Below, in pieces: positions 12,046 through 24,008 of a stretch of DNA of 64,000 bases. The notes under the pieces are model-generated. The model searched no databases and had not been told where the DNA came from. It was given only the letters and a program-made list of their open reading frames with translations. Source of the stretch: Armigeres subalbatus (taxonomy: Eukaryota > Arthropoda > Insecta > Diptera > Culicidae); contig NC_085141.1 of the NCBI RefSeq assembly GCF_024139115.2, positions 42,467,065 through 42,531,064 on the forward strand. Direction: 5' to 3'. Position 1 is the stretch's first letter, and every line of letters starts with the position of its first letter. A program made the position numbers and the translations under genes.

Positions 12046-12094
12046 GTTACGCTTTTATGAGCAGGGCAAGGTTCAAAAACCCAGATCAATCCAC

Positions 12095-12612
12095 CTAGCG
12101 TTGGTGGTGCCTTTCTCGTGCATTACAATAATAAGAAAAACACATATAGAGGTCAAAATAGCACTTTAGGGGGATAGATTTTACTTTTTCCATCAATTCA
12201 TATGCATTTGCGGTCATTTGAATGCATTGCTGCAAAATTTGAAAAAAAAAATTTTTTCGTTTTTGAAAAAAAATTTCCCAAGGGGGGACCCTTGGCATAA
12301 AAACAATGTTTTTTCAATAACTTTGGAACGCAATGACCGATCGGGCCAATTTTCAATAGGAAACAACTAGACCGCAATCCGCGTCGACTGCAACTGCGAG
12401 CAAATCGAATAATGCTAAGTACCAAAAAGTGTGTCTCACATTTTTGTACACACACACACACACATATACATACACACATACAGACATCACCTCAATTCGT
12501 CGAACTGAGTCGATTGGTATATAACACTATGGGTCTCCGAGCCTTCTATCAAAAGTTCGGTTTTGGAGTGATCCTATAGCCTTTACGTATACTTTGTATA
12601 CGAGAAAGGCAA
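12095..12612. mobile_element. Mosquito short interspersed element, copy 1 (CCACCTAGCG...CCTTTCTCGT ends)
   Basis: Left end carries CCACCTAGCGTTGGTGG then TGCCTTTCTCGTGC; right end is TATACGAGAAAGGCAAAAA, an inverted copy of the CCTTTCTCGT motif. The interior has a (CA)n tract near 12440-12480 and AATTCGTCGAACTGAGTCGA, also present in the copy at 40.3 kb, which lies in the opposite orientation. Non-coding, MITE-like. Two shorter relatives occur at 41.77 and 46.15 kb. Confidence 0.65.
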
Positions 12613-14514
12613 AAACGTCTTTAATTCTTTAATTTTTTTATTGCTTTTTCATACATGTTTTCTCATTTTTGCCAGTGGTTTCTTCCATTACATGCATCCA
12701 CATCGTTACCATCGGTAACAACTCATAATCCGTATCTCACTCAAAAGAAGTCATACAAATAATCTTGACTGATGATCACCTGGTTCGCTATAAAACAAAG
12801 GTTTTACAGCTTTCTTCATCATCCTTACAAGTTAATTATCGATCACATAATAACCGTTGTTGTTCGGTTCTCCACCGCCTCGGCCCATACACATGTACGA
12901 ACACCCCAAGGGACATCTGCTCGCAGCTCAAAAACAGAACCCAACCAAACAACCGATAAAACACAAAAATTTACGACCATTTGATGGCTGGTCGCGCCTC
13001 ATTCCCGCTAGTCCTGTTTTCCTCCATCCTTTTCTTGGTGGGCGCACTTTGTCCCATCCACTTGCCCGTCAATTGTTTCTTCGTTCCTGCATTAGTATGG
13101 GAACTGACATCTTGAGCTCTTGGAGATGCGTCGAATAGGAAGCAAGGTACCAGCCCATCTTCATTTGCACTTGGCGTTCGCCCGGCTGGCGATGGATCTC
13201 ATCGCCATCGCAGTTCGGTTCGGTGGGTTCTGCGCTCAAATGGGGTTTCCGCACATAAAAAGTGGACCGTAAATTCTTCCCGCGTCACGACGACGACGAC
13301 CACGACGAAGATGTCGGCGTTCGTTGGTTGGTTGGTCGATTGGATGGCTCGCATCGAAGCATGAGTGTGTAAAAATTTTCACTGCATAACAAATCCAGCT
13401 CAGCTAATCGTTTTTTGAAGAGGTTCCATGTACCATACGGAAACATATTTGGTGTAGAGATTTAATGCTTGTTCGGATGTTATGTCCACCATAAAATCGT
13501 TGTTGATTTTTTCCCCAAGGGATGTATATGAGCGACGGGGTTCAAGAGAGGGAGAAGTGTGCTTATAAATGTTATCAATGATGGCTAATCTGATGTGTCA
13601 GGGCTGTTTTTCAATGGCCTGTAAGATGTTATTGATTTTACAGTGAGACTAAAAAAACAAGGTTGGCTTTCATAGAGAACATATATAATGTATGTTAAAA
13701 TATAGTCATCGAATAACTTCAAGAGCATGTCACTATTTTCAATGATTTTTCAAGCAACGAAACAATTATTTCAAAAATAATAACTGCTAAGCAACATAGG
13801 GAAATCTTTTCCATTTCTATCTCACTAAACATATATTCATCCCATCGCGAAAGAAAGAAATACAAACCAATTCCGTTTCTTTTTACAAAGATGCATTCTG
13901 AAGAAGAAAAATTACAAACATGAGAAACAAATCTAATTTCTTTTCATTGCTTAATCTTTTGTGTGTTAACCATCGGAGCTATGAGATCAAGTTCAGGAAT
14001 AGTCACCCTATCTATTAGAATGATCTGATAGCACGAACAAGTTTTTCTTTTTGACGTGAGAATACGCAAGCATAGGCGTCAACTTACAGGACGCTTAGCT
14101 GGAACAGTTTTTTTCTGCTACTTCGCATGTAGCGCGATTTCTTCCGAAAGCTTGGGAGCGTTTGACACCAGCTTTCGCTTACGTCTATTAGTGCCAGTAG
14201 AGGCGATCGGAATCTTCTTCCTGGGAAATTTTCTCCGCTCGTTTCTGCTGATTCCTAGATATCTGCCTGAGTAAACGCAACGTCCGACGCTATTCACGTA
14301 AAGAAATATACTAAAAACACTCAAAGCAAAGTTACAAATCTAGACCAACCCCGGTGTGAACTATGGTCGTATGCTGACAGGGAAGGGGGGATTTGCTCCT
14401 CTCCGGAGGCGCAAATCTGATCGAGCGTCTGTTCTCCATGTTAGGACTTAGGAGCGGCTCACAACAGCGTCTGTTCCCCATGTTAGGGGCGGCTGATCAT
14501 CGTCCGAGTGCCTG
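12613..14514. other. Intergenic, no gene recognised
   Basis: Contains moderately GC-rich sequence (12850-13320) with short frames on both strands but no identifiable domain, followed by AT-rich DNA. 14380-14510 contains a repeated phrase around CGTCTGTTCTCCATGTTAGG, probably a small local duplication. Confidence 0.4.
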
Positions 14515-15772
14515 TCCGACATTCTGGCTACTGTCCGACATTCTGGCTACGTGCCCGGCCCACCGAAGTCGTGTGATTTTCGCGGTGTGAACGATGGATG
14601 GTTATCCCAGCAGCTCATGCAACTCGTGGTTCATTCGCCTCCTCCACGTACCGTCCGCCACGACCCCACCATAGATGGTACGCAGCACTTTTCTTTCGAA
14701 AGCTCCAAGTGCGCGTTGGTCCTCCACAAGCATTGTCCAGGCCTCGTGTCCGTAGAGGACTATCGGTCTAATAAGCGTTTTGTAGATAGTCAGTTTGGTA
14801 CGGTGGCGAACTCTATTCGATCTGAGCGTCTTGCGGAGTCCAAAGTACGTACGATTTCCAGCCACTATGCATCTCCGAATTTCTCTGCTGGTATCATTTT
14901 CGGCAGTCACCAGTGAGCCCAAGTACACAAATTCTTCTACCACCTCGATTTCGTCACCACCGATGCAAACTCGCGGTGGGTGGCTCACATTGTCTTCTCT
15001 TGAACCTCTTCCTATCATGTACTTCTTCTTCGACGTGTTGATGACTAGTCCGATCCGCTTAGCTTCCCTCTTCAGTCTGATGTAGGCTTCCTCCATCTTC
15101 TCAAAGTTACGTGCCATAATATCTATGTCGTCGGCGAAACCAAATAGCTGGACGGACTTATTAAAAATTGTACCACTCGTGTTAATCCCTGCTCTTCGTA
15201 TTACCCCTTCCAAAGCGATGTTGAATAGCAAACACGAAAGACCATCACCTTGCCGTAACCCTCTGCGGGTTTCGAAGGGACTCGAGAATGCCCCTGAAAC
15301 TTGAACTACGCACATCACCCGATCCATCGTCGCCTTGATCAACCGTATCAGTTTATCCGGAAATCCGTGTTCGTGCATTAGCTGCCATAGCTGGTCCCGA
15401 TCGATTGTATCATATGCGGCTTTGAAGTCGATGAATAGATGATGTGTGGGCACGTTGTATTCGCGGCATTTCTGCAGTACTTGGCGAATGGCGAACACCT
15501 GGTCCGTGGTGGAGCGTTCGCCCATAAAACCCGCCTGGTACTGCCCCACGAATTCCCTTGCAATTGGTGCTAGTCGACGGCATAAAATTTGGGAGAGTAC
15601 CTTGTAGGCGGCGTTCAGCAATGTGATTGCGCGGTAGTTGCTACAATCCAGCTTATCGCCCTTTTTGTAGATGGGACACACGACACCTTCCATCCACTCC
15701 TGCGGCAAAACTTCCTCCTCCCAAATATTGGTAATGACCTAGTGCAGCGCTCTAGCCAGTGCCTCACCACCG
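14515..15772 (-). pseudogene. RTE-clade retrotransposon, 3' half of a split copy (reverse transcriptase)
   Basis: Minus-strand frame at 14602-15708 encodes the RT domain: fingers/palm start (CPIYKKGDKLDCSNYRAI), motif HLFIDFKAAYDTIDR, the catalytic FADDID (F-A-D-D form of YXDD) and the RTE C-terminal region with VLYGHE and the W-R-R-R motif. The element would copy its own RNA at a nicked target in the nucleus. Its far 3' end is missing beyond about 14515, where a ~19-bp segment is tandemly duplicated. At 15772 it stops within the codons before RT and continues at 26488, so this and 26488-28191 are halves of one element split by later insertions. Confidence 0.85.
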
Positions 15773-16764
15773 CACACTGGGGCAGCCCTGGTTCAAACAT
15801 GGAATAAACCTCTCAGTCATTAAAATGATGAAATTGACCATAGGTATCTTCAGCGAAGTTTCAATATACGTTAATGCCGACATTTTGGTCAATATTCATC
15901 ATTTTTAGCGATAATCGCATAAAAGTCCCAAACGCCAAATTGGCCAAAAATGAAATTTGATCAGTAATTGTACTTTTTCAACACTTTTACTATTGGATAT
16001 TATTCAAAATCATAGACATTGATAAAATACACGATTCGATGCGTTGATCCAGTTTAAAAAAATGATTTTTGGCGATTAATCGTGGGAAAATGGCTAATTC
16101 ATATGCCGATTATGCGATGGGGCAGAGACGGGCAGCTGTTTTAATTGGCAATGGAAAGAAAAAATCATGCCCTTTCAAATAAACACTTTCCCAAAGACAT
16201 GATATTCGATGATTTTTTTTTAGAATTAATTTTACTGAATGCCAGTACTAATGCTATAAAAAATACCTCCTAACGATTTTCGATTAGTTAGGAGGGTAAA
16301 TAATTGAACAACATGGTACAATGAATTAATAAGAACTTATAAGAACTATAAGAACTAATTAATAATTATAAGAACTAATGAAATATTGTTATTTCCCCTT
16401 TGGAAGATAGTATTTTATTTGAAAATATTTGTATACACCCAGAAGAAAATGGATAAAGATTAGATTCGTAAATATTGGATGGATTACTTTTTGTTCATGA
16501 GCGTTTGATATTAAACAATACCAGTATTTTCATATTCACTTTTAGTAAATAATGTGATATTTGCAAAAGTGTCTTATGTATCTGCGTGTTTTCTTATATT
16601 TTATAAAAAAATGTAACAGTAAAATATGAAAAATACAAACAAAAGGAAAAACGCAAAATATATTACACTTTTGCAAATATCACAATGCATAGTAAAACTA
16701 GTACATATGTACTGGTATTCAATTGTTCCGTATAAAAAACTAAATAAAATGTCCATATCATTTC

Positions 16765-17242
16765 TTTTTATTTCCTTCTAAGTCGATATGAATATGTCTT
16801 ACAAGCTTTATCTTCCAATAATAATATTTGATCAGCTCTTAATATACGTTAACCAAAAGCGATGCGAATTTTAATTTAATTCCTCGTACCATGTTGTTCA
16901 ATTATTTACCCTACTAACTAATCGAAAATCGTTAGGAGGTATTTTTTATAGCAGTACTGGCATTCAGTAAAATTAATTTTGAAAAAAATCATCGAATATC
17001 ATGTCTTTGGGAAAGTGTTTATTTGAAAGGGCATGAATTTTTCTGTCCATTGCCGATTAAAACAGCTGCCCGTCTCTGCCTCATGGCATAATCGGCATAT
17101 GTGAAAAATACCTTAAATTAGCCTTTTTTCCACGATTAATCGCCAAAAATCATTTTTTTTAACTGGATAACCGCCACGAATCATGTATGTTATCAATATC
17201 TATGATTTTGAATAATATCCAGTAGTAAAAGTGTCGAAAAAG
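16765..17242 (+). repeat. Arm segment, copy 1 of a 478-bp direct duplication
   Basis: Nearly identical to 18257-18735, from TTTTTATTTCCTTCTAAGTC to GTGTCGAAAAAG. The two copies flank the inserted retrotransposon pieces of 17243-18256. Confidence 0.85.
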
Positions 17243-17432
17243 ATGGTGTTCGCTTCCGATCCGGCAGGTACGAGACGACGTGGAGCGCAGCGAGCGAGAT
17301 GGGCAGACCAGGTGCAGAACGACTTGGCGAGCGTGGGGCGTATCCGAGGATGGAGAGATGCGGCCTCGAACCGTGTATTGTGGCGTCAAATTGTTGATTC
17401 AGTGTTATCTGTTTAGATGTAGACTAAATAAA
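17243..17432 (+). pseudogene. 3' end of a second RTE-like family (plus strand)
   Basis: Encodes about 57 C-terminal residues (DPAGTRRRGAQRARWADQV followed by a W-R-x-A-A motif) matching the extreme C-terminus of RTE proteins, then a stop and a tail with AATAAATGAAATGAATG. It differs from the other RTE copies here in sequence and 3' tail, so it is a different subfamily. 5'-truncated at 17243. Confidence 0.65.
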
Positions 17433-17559
17433 TGAAATGAATGAAGATATAAGGTCCTTCAAAGGTCGACTCGGATCACTACCTTGTAGTTTCAAAAATT
17501 TACATGTTAATTTACCAAATTAATCGTCAGCTCATTAATTTTCCGAAACTGACCTGACA

Positions 17560-17647
17560 TTGGCCGCATGATTTATAATTTGTCCAAACCAGAGTTTCTA
17601 AGTTCTCTCAATCATTCTTGGTGTTCAGACCAACTGATCTTCCATAT
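17560..17647 (+). repeat. Single unit of the ~150-bp satellite seen at 28.2-29.4 kb
   Basis: Shares TTGTCCAAACCAGA, CTAAGTTCTC, ATCATTC and TTCAGACCAA with the units at 28.3-28.9 kb. A truncated RTE 3' end starts directly after it. Confidence 0.6.
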
Positions 17648-18256
17648 CATTATTTATTATTTATTCATACTAAGGCCGAAGTGGCCTGTGCGGTTTATAA
17701 GAGTCTTCTCCATTCGGCTCGGTCCATGGCTACACGTCACCAACCACGCAGTCTACGGAGGGTCCGGAAGTCATCTTCCACCCGATCGATCCACCTTGCC
17801 TGCTGCGCACCTCGCCTTCTTGTGCCCGTCGGATCGTTGTGGAGAACCATTTTCACAGGGTTACTGTCCGACATTCTGGCTACGTGCCCGGCCCACCGCA
17901 GTCGTGTGATTTTCGCGGTGTGAACGATGGATGGTTCTCCCACCAGCTCGTGCAACTCGTGGATCATTCGCCTCCTCCACGTACCGTCCGCCATCTGCAC
18001 CCCACCATAGATGGTACGCAGCACTTTCCTTTCGAAAACTCCAAGTGCGCGTTGGTCCTCCACGAGCATTGTCCAGGTCTCGTGTCCGTAGAGGACTATC
18101 GGTCTAATAAGCGTTTTGTAGATAGTCAGTTTGGTACGGTGGCGAACTCTATTCGATCTGAGCGTCTTGCGGAGTCCAAAGTACGTACGATTTCCAGCCA
18201 CTATGCATCTCCGAATTTCTCTGCTGGTATCATTTTCGGCAGTCACCAGTGAGCCC
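17648..18256 (-). pseudogene. 5'-truncated RTE copy (C-terminal RT region and 3' tail)
   Basis: Minus-strand frame ending the RT-containing protein (YFGLRKTLRSNRVRHR, VLYGHETWT, GTRRRGAQQARWIDRV) with the 3' tail of ATTTATT-type repeats at 17648-17675. Truncated at 18256 within codons upstream of VTAENDTSREIRR. Typical outcome of incomplete target-primed reverse transcription. Confidence 0.8.
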
Positions 18257-18735
18257 TTTTTTATTTCCTTCTAAGTCGATATGAATATGTCTTACAAGCT
18301 TTATCTTCCAATAATAATATTTGATCAGCTCTTAATATACGTTAACCAAAAGCGATGCGAATTTTAATTTAATTCCTCGTACCATGTTGTTCAATTATTT
18401 ACCCTCCTAACTAATCGAAAATCGTTAGGAGGTATTTTTTATAGCAGTACTGGCATTCAGTAAAATTAATTTTGAAAAAAATCATCGAATATCATGTCTT
18501 TGGGAAAGTGTTTATTTGAAAGGGCAGGAATTTTTCTGTCCCTTGGCGATTAAATCAACTGCCCGCCTCTGCCCCGTGGCATAATCGGCATATGGGGAAA
18601 ATACCTTTAATTAACCTTTTTTCCACGATTAATCGCCAAAAATCATTTTTTTTAACTGGATAACCGCCACGAATCATGTATGTTATCAATATCTATGATT
18701 TTGAATAATATCCAGTAGTAAAAGTGTCGAAAAAG
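18257..18735 (+). repeat. Arm segment, copy 2 of the direct duplication
   Basis: Copy of 16765-17242. It continues at 18736 into the outer right arm, which copy 1 does not, showing which copy keeps the original junction. Confidence 0.85.
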
Positions 18736-19294
18736 TACAATTTCCAATCAAATTTCATTTTTTGGTCTTTCTTTTCAAAATAACCAAATAAATCATCACA
18801 GTAGGCTCTGGAAATTTGATATTTTTAGCAAGGTTCATCAAAATTAACTGACAAGCAACTTCTCTGAAGAAATCACACTTTAAAAAGGCTTTTTGGCCAA
18901 TTTGGCGTATGGGACTTTTATGCGATTATCGCTAAAAATTGTGAATATTGACCAAAATGTCGGCATTGATGTATATTGAAACTTCGCTGAAGACACCCAT
19001 GGTCAATGTAATCATTCCAATGACTGACAGGTTTATTCCATGTTTGAACCAGGGCTGCCCCAGTGTGCACCGCGTTGTATTGTTATTTATTGTCAACAGG
19101 GGAAATGGTCACCCATATGACCGTTTACTTAAAACTAAATACATTAGTATTGTCAAGAATAACATAAAACACGTCTGAAATTGCACTTATTAGGTAGTTT
19201 CTCGTGACACATTAAAATTAAACACAGAATAACATCTATTGAATAGGCGAGACCTGGGCGAGACATGCTTCGTATGGGCTCGTGTAGCCCATAG

Positions 19295-20620
19295 TTAGTT
19301 CACAATACGTCTTGCCTCAAGCGAATCGAGATTGATGAGCATGCAACGGTTACTATAGCTGGGAAGGTTGACTGGATCTCTCCATCTCAAATGTCGTAGA
19401 GCAAAGCGGACAAATTTGCGTTGGATAGTTTCGATGCGCTGAATTTCGTTCTGATAATACGGGGACCAGACGACCGAGGAATATTCCAATATTGGTCGAA
19501 CAGTGGCGCAAAACAATGATTTTAGGCAGTACACATCCCGGAATTTCTTAGCAAATCGGAAAAGGAAACCCAGCTGTGAAGATGCCTTCGAAACAATATA
19601 TGCTACGTGGTCCTTGAATGTCATTTTCGTATCGACCAAAACACCTAGGTCTTTGACTGTCGATTCTCGTTGAAGCTTTTTATCTGCCAAAGCGTATTCA
19701 TGCTGGAGAAGAGAGTTTTTGCGTCCAAAAGATATGACCGAGCATTTAGCGACATTGAGCGTCATTCGGTTGATACGGCACCATTCTGCAAAGGATTCAA
19801 ACTTTTGTTGCAGAATCATTGCGTCTTGAGTTTGCTTGATACAATAATACAGTTTCAAGCCGTCGGCGTACGATAACTTTAGACATTTCAAAATAAAGTT
19901 GACGTCATTCATATAAAACAGAAACAGAAATGGTCCAAGATGACTACCCTGTGGAACGCCGGATCGGACTACAAACGGTGAGGAAATGTGGTCTCCAATT
20001 TTCACCGCCATACTGCGACCTGATAAATAGGATTGAAGCCAGCAGAGCAGAGCGTTATTTATGCCTAATTTGTCAAATTCAGCTACGGCAATCTGGTGAT
20101 TCATTTTGATCTGTATAGATTGCAGCCACCTGATGCCAATTCTCTATTTGTCTTATTATAAAGGAAGTGAAAGACGCTAGGTTAGTGGTCGTTGAACGTT
20201 TGGGCATAAACCCGTGTTGGTCGTTTGAAATGTAATGGGCGTAGCTTGAAGTCAATTCTCCAAGAACAATCAACTCAAATAGCTTGGAAACGGCGCACAG
20301 CGCAGCTATTCCCCGGTAGTTTAATACGGTCCTTTTGCAGCCCTTTTTGAAAACTGGAAATACATATGACTGCTTCCAGCACACCGGAAACACCCCGGAA
20401 GTCAGCGAGAGGTTGAATACTGCAGTAAGTGGTCTGACAAGCGACTCTGCGCGACGTTTAATAACAACCGATGGGATACCGTCTGGGCCGATCCCGTGGA
20501 GGATTTCAACTTCTTACTGGCAGCTATTATTGAGTCGTTTGTGATGACCAATGGCTGTCTAGCGGCAGGAAGACTGGGAACATTCCTAGTGGCAATAACT
20601 ACATCTTGCGGGTCGAGATT
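19295..20620 (-). pseudogene. Reverse transcriptase region of the Jockey-type element
   Basis: Encodes the canonical order PDGIPS, VFPVFKKGCKRTVLNYRGIA, DQHGFMPKRSTTTNL, SGVPQGSHLGPFLF and the catalytic-box equivalent LSYADGLKLYY. A frameshift around 20080-20104 divides it into two frames (20079-20393 and 19295-20104). The second aspartate of the YADD box reads glycine, which would abolish polymerase chemistry. The downstream RT connection motif (VDTKMTFKDHV, SSVVWSPYY) is retained. Confidence 0.8.
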
Positions 20621-20621
20621 T

Positions 20622-23440
20622 TTATCATCAGACTAAGGCCGGAGTGGCCTGTGCTGCACATAAAAGACTTCTCCATTCAGCTCGGTCCATGGCTGCACTT
20701 CGCCAACCACGCAGTCTGCGGAGGGTCCGCAAGTCGTCCTCCACCTGATCGATCCACCTTGCCCGCTGTGCACCTCGCCTTCTTGTTCCTGTCGGATCGT
20801 TGTCGAGAACCATTTTCACCGGATTACTGTCCGACATTCTGGCTACGTGCCCGGCCCACCGCAGTCTTCCGATTTTCGCGGTGTGAACGATGGATGGTTC
20901 TCCCAACAGCTGATGCAACTCGTGGTTCATTCGCCTCCTCCACGTACCGTCCGCCATCTGCACCCCACCATAGATGGTACGCAACACTTTCCTTTCGAAA
21001 ACTCCCAGTGCGCGTTGGTCCTCCACGAGCATCGTCCAGGTCTCGTGTCCGTAGAGAACTACCGGTCTTATAAGCGTTTTGTAGATAGTCATTTTGGTAC
21101 GGCGGCGAACTCTATTCGATCGGAGCGTCTTGCGGAGTCCAAAGTACGTACGATTTCCAGCCACTATGCGTCTCCGAATTTCTCTGCTGGTATCGTTATC
21201 GGCGGTCACCAGTGAGCCCAAGTACACGAATTCTTCAACCACCTCGATTTCGTCACCACCGATAGAAACTCGTGGTGGGTGGCTCACATTGACCTCTCTT
21301 GAGCCTCTTCCTATCATGTACTTCGTCTTCGACGTGTTGATGACTAGTCCAATCCGTTTAGCTTCGCTTTTCAGTCTGATGTAGGCTTCCTGCATCCTCT
21401 CAAAGTTACGTGCCATGATATCAATGTCGTCGGCGAAACCAAATAACTGGACGGACTTCGTGAAAATCGTACCACTCGTGTCAATCCCTGCCCTTCGTAT
21501 TACTCCCTCCAAAGCGATGTTGAATAGCAGACACGAAAGACCATCACCTTGCCGTAACCCTCTACGGGTTTCGAAGGGACTCGAGAATGCCCCTGAAACT
21601 CGAACTTCGCACATCACCCGATCCATCGTCGCCTTGATCAACCGTATCAGTTTATCCGGAAATCCGTTTTCGTGCATTAGCTGCCATAGCTGGTCCCGAT
21701 CGATTGTATCATATGCGGCTTTGAAGTCGATGAATAGATGATGTGTGGGCACGTTGTATTCGCGGCATTTCTGCAATACCTGACGTATGGCGAACACCTG
21801 GTCTGTGGTAGAGCGTTCACCCATAAATCCCGCCTGGTACTGCCCACGAACTCTCTTGCAATTGGTGTTAGTCGACGGCATAAAATTTGGGAGAGTACCT
21901 TGTAGGCGGCGTTCAGCAATGTGATTGCGCGGTAGTTGCTACAATCCAGCTTATCGCCCTTTTTGTAGATGGGACACACGACACCTTCCATCCACTCCTG
22001 CGGCAGAACCTCATCCTCCCAAACCTTGGTAATCACCCAGTGCAGCGCTCTAGCCAGTGCTTCACCACCGTGTTTAAACAGCTCTCCTGGTAGTTGGTCA
22101 ACTCCAGGGGCTTTGTTGTTTTTCAGCCGGCCGATCTCCTCCTGGATTTCCTGGAGATTCGGAGCCGAAAGTCGCATGTCCTGCGCGCGTGCTCCTAGGT
22201 TCATTACCATACCGCCACCGTTGTCTGCCATATCGCCATTCAGGTGCTCTTCGTAGTGCTGCCGCCACCTTTGGATCACCTCACGCTCGTTCGTAAGAAG
22301 GTTCCCGTTTATGTCCTTACACATATCAGGCTGTGGCACGTGGCCCTTATGTGAACGGTTCAACTTCTCATAGAACTTTCGTGCGTTATTAGCGCGGTAC
22401 AGTTCCTCCGTCTCTTCACGGTATCGATCTTCCTGCTGGCGTTTTTTCCTCCGGAAAATCGAGTTTTGTCTGTTCCGCGCCCGTTTGTATCGTGCCTCGT
22501 TCGCCCTCGTGCGGTGTTGCAGCAATCTCGCCCATGCTGCATTCTTCTCCTCAACTAACTGCTCACATTCGCCGTCATACCAGTCGTTTCTCTGATCCGG
22601 AGCCACCGTGCCTAGTGCAGCAGTTGCGGTGCTTCCAATGGCGGATCAAATATCTCTCCAGCCATCTTCAAGATATGCTGCGTCTAGCTGCTCTTGCGTT
22701 GGGAGTGCCACTTCCAGCTGCTGCGCGTAGTCTTGGGCTAGTCTACCGTCTTGTAGCCGCCCAATGTTTAGCCGCGGCGGACGACTCCGACGCGTGTTGA
22801 TCACCGTTGAGAGTTTTGAGCGCAGACATACTGCGACGAGGTAGTGGTCGGATTCAATATTCGCACTGCGGTAAGTGCGTACGTTCGTGATGTCGGAGAA
22901 AAATTTACCGTCGATTAGAATGTGGTCGATTTAGTTTTCCGTTTCTTGATTTGGTGACTTCCATGTGGCCTTGTGGATATTCTTGCGGGGAAGAAAGTGC
23001 TTCGGACTACCATTCCGCGGGAGGCTGCAAAGTTTATGCATCGTTGGCTGTTGTCGTTCGATACGGTATGCAGACTATCCGGTCCGATGGCCGGTCCATA
23101 CATTTACTCCCTTTCTACCTGAGCGTTCATGTCACCGATGACGATTTTGACGTCCCGCAGTGGGCATCCATCGTATGTCTGCTCCAGCTGTGCATGGAAC
23201 GCTTCTTTCTCGTCGTCGGGTCTTCGTGTGGGCTGTGCACGTTGATGATACTATAGTTGAAGAAACGGCCTTTTATCCTCAGCTTGCACATCCTTGCGTT
23301 GATTGGCTGCCACCCAATCACGCGTTGGCGCATCTTTCCCAGCACTATGAAGCCGGTTCCCAGCTCGTTGGTGGTGCCACAGCTTTGGTAGAAGGTAGCC
23401 GCTCGATGCCCGCTTTTCCACACTTTCTGTCCTGTCCAGC
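20622..23440 (-). mobile_element. RTE-clade retrotransposon, second copy, inserted in the Jockey-type element
   Basis: Minus-strand, 5'-truncated inside the endonuclease domain and complete at the 3' end (short ATC tail near 20624). AGATTT flanks both ends (20616-20621 and 23441-23446), a possible 6-bp target duplication. The C-terminal frame 20628-21881 covers RT from GFMGERSTTDQ through FADDID to the end. The N-terminal part lies in another frame (21677-22606) because of a 1-bp deletion near 21845 relative to the other copies. Endonuclease remnants continue to 23440 with further breaks, including a stop near 23107. Confidence 0.85.
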
Positions 23441-23446
23441 AGATTT

Positions 23447-24006
23447 AAGTTATGGAAGTTATGGAGCGGTTTTATCGTGAGTTGCATCTGGACGGGAGGA
23501 TGATGTCTGACAAACTTGACGAGCGGTGATGTGGCCTGCATAACCGAACAGCTCCCGCGGAGTTCGTTGCTGATGAAAAGCAGGTCAAGTATTCGGTTGT
23601 TTTCATTTTCACTTCATTCATCTGGTTCAGTCCAGCTGTGCTGTACGCGTCAAGCAGCAAACGAGACGTCAGGGATCTCGATGCAATCGGGAAGAGAAAT
23701 CCCGATTTATGGCGCTGCCAATTGATTGTGCTCATGTTGAAGTCCCCGAGGATAATCATTTTGTCCCTTGGTCCTAATTGCGACACAAAGCGAGGTGACT
23801 GTCGATCAACTCCGCATCATTGATTCGATCGGGAGGGATGTAAAGAACGCAGATGAAGAGAGCGGCATCAGCAGTAGTTACAACGACCCACAATTGCTCA
23901 ACCGACGAGTTTCCATGAGGACTCACTAAGCAAGATTTGAAGCAGGAGCGAACGGCTAACAGAACACCCCCTCCATTGCTTTTGCTACTGTTAGAAGATG
24001 ACATAA
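23447..24006 (-). pseudogene. Endonuclease part of the Jockey-type element (C-terminal portion)
   Basis: Contains ILGDFNMSTINW, the G-D-F-N motif of apurinic-type endonucleases of non-LTR elements, preceded by a GGGVLLAVRS and VLYIPPDR segment. Two frames (23472-23786, 23774-24006) show one frameshift. The upstream endonuclease piece is displaced to 24774-24976 by the MITE. Confidence 0.75.
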
Positions 24007-24008
24007 TA

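Larger units (their letters stand above)
15773..19067. mobile_element. Long palindromic (fold-back) element with CACCG duplication, internally expanded
   Basis: Ends are inverted: CACACTGGGGCAGCCCTGG at the left, its complement at the right, and pairing extends with mismatches over several hundred bp (left arm about 15773-16330; right arm 16880-17242 plus 18736-19067). CACCG flanks both sides (15768-15772 and 19068-19072). A centre of inverted symmetry lies near 16600. The right arm is interrupted at 17243 by about 1 kb of retrotransposon pieces, and 478 bp of the arm are duplicated after it. Without that expansion the element would be about 1.8 kb. No transposase was seen. Confidence 0.8.
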
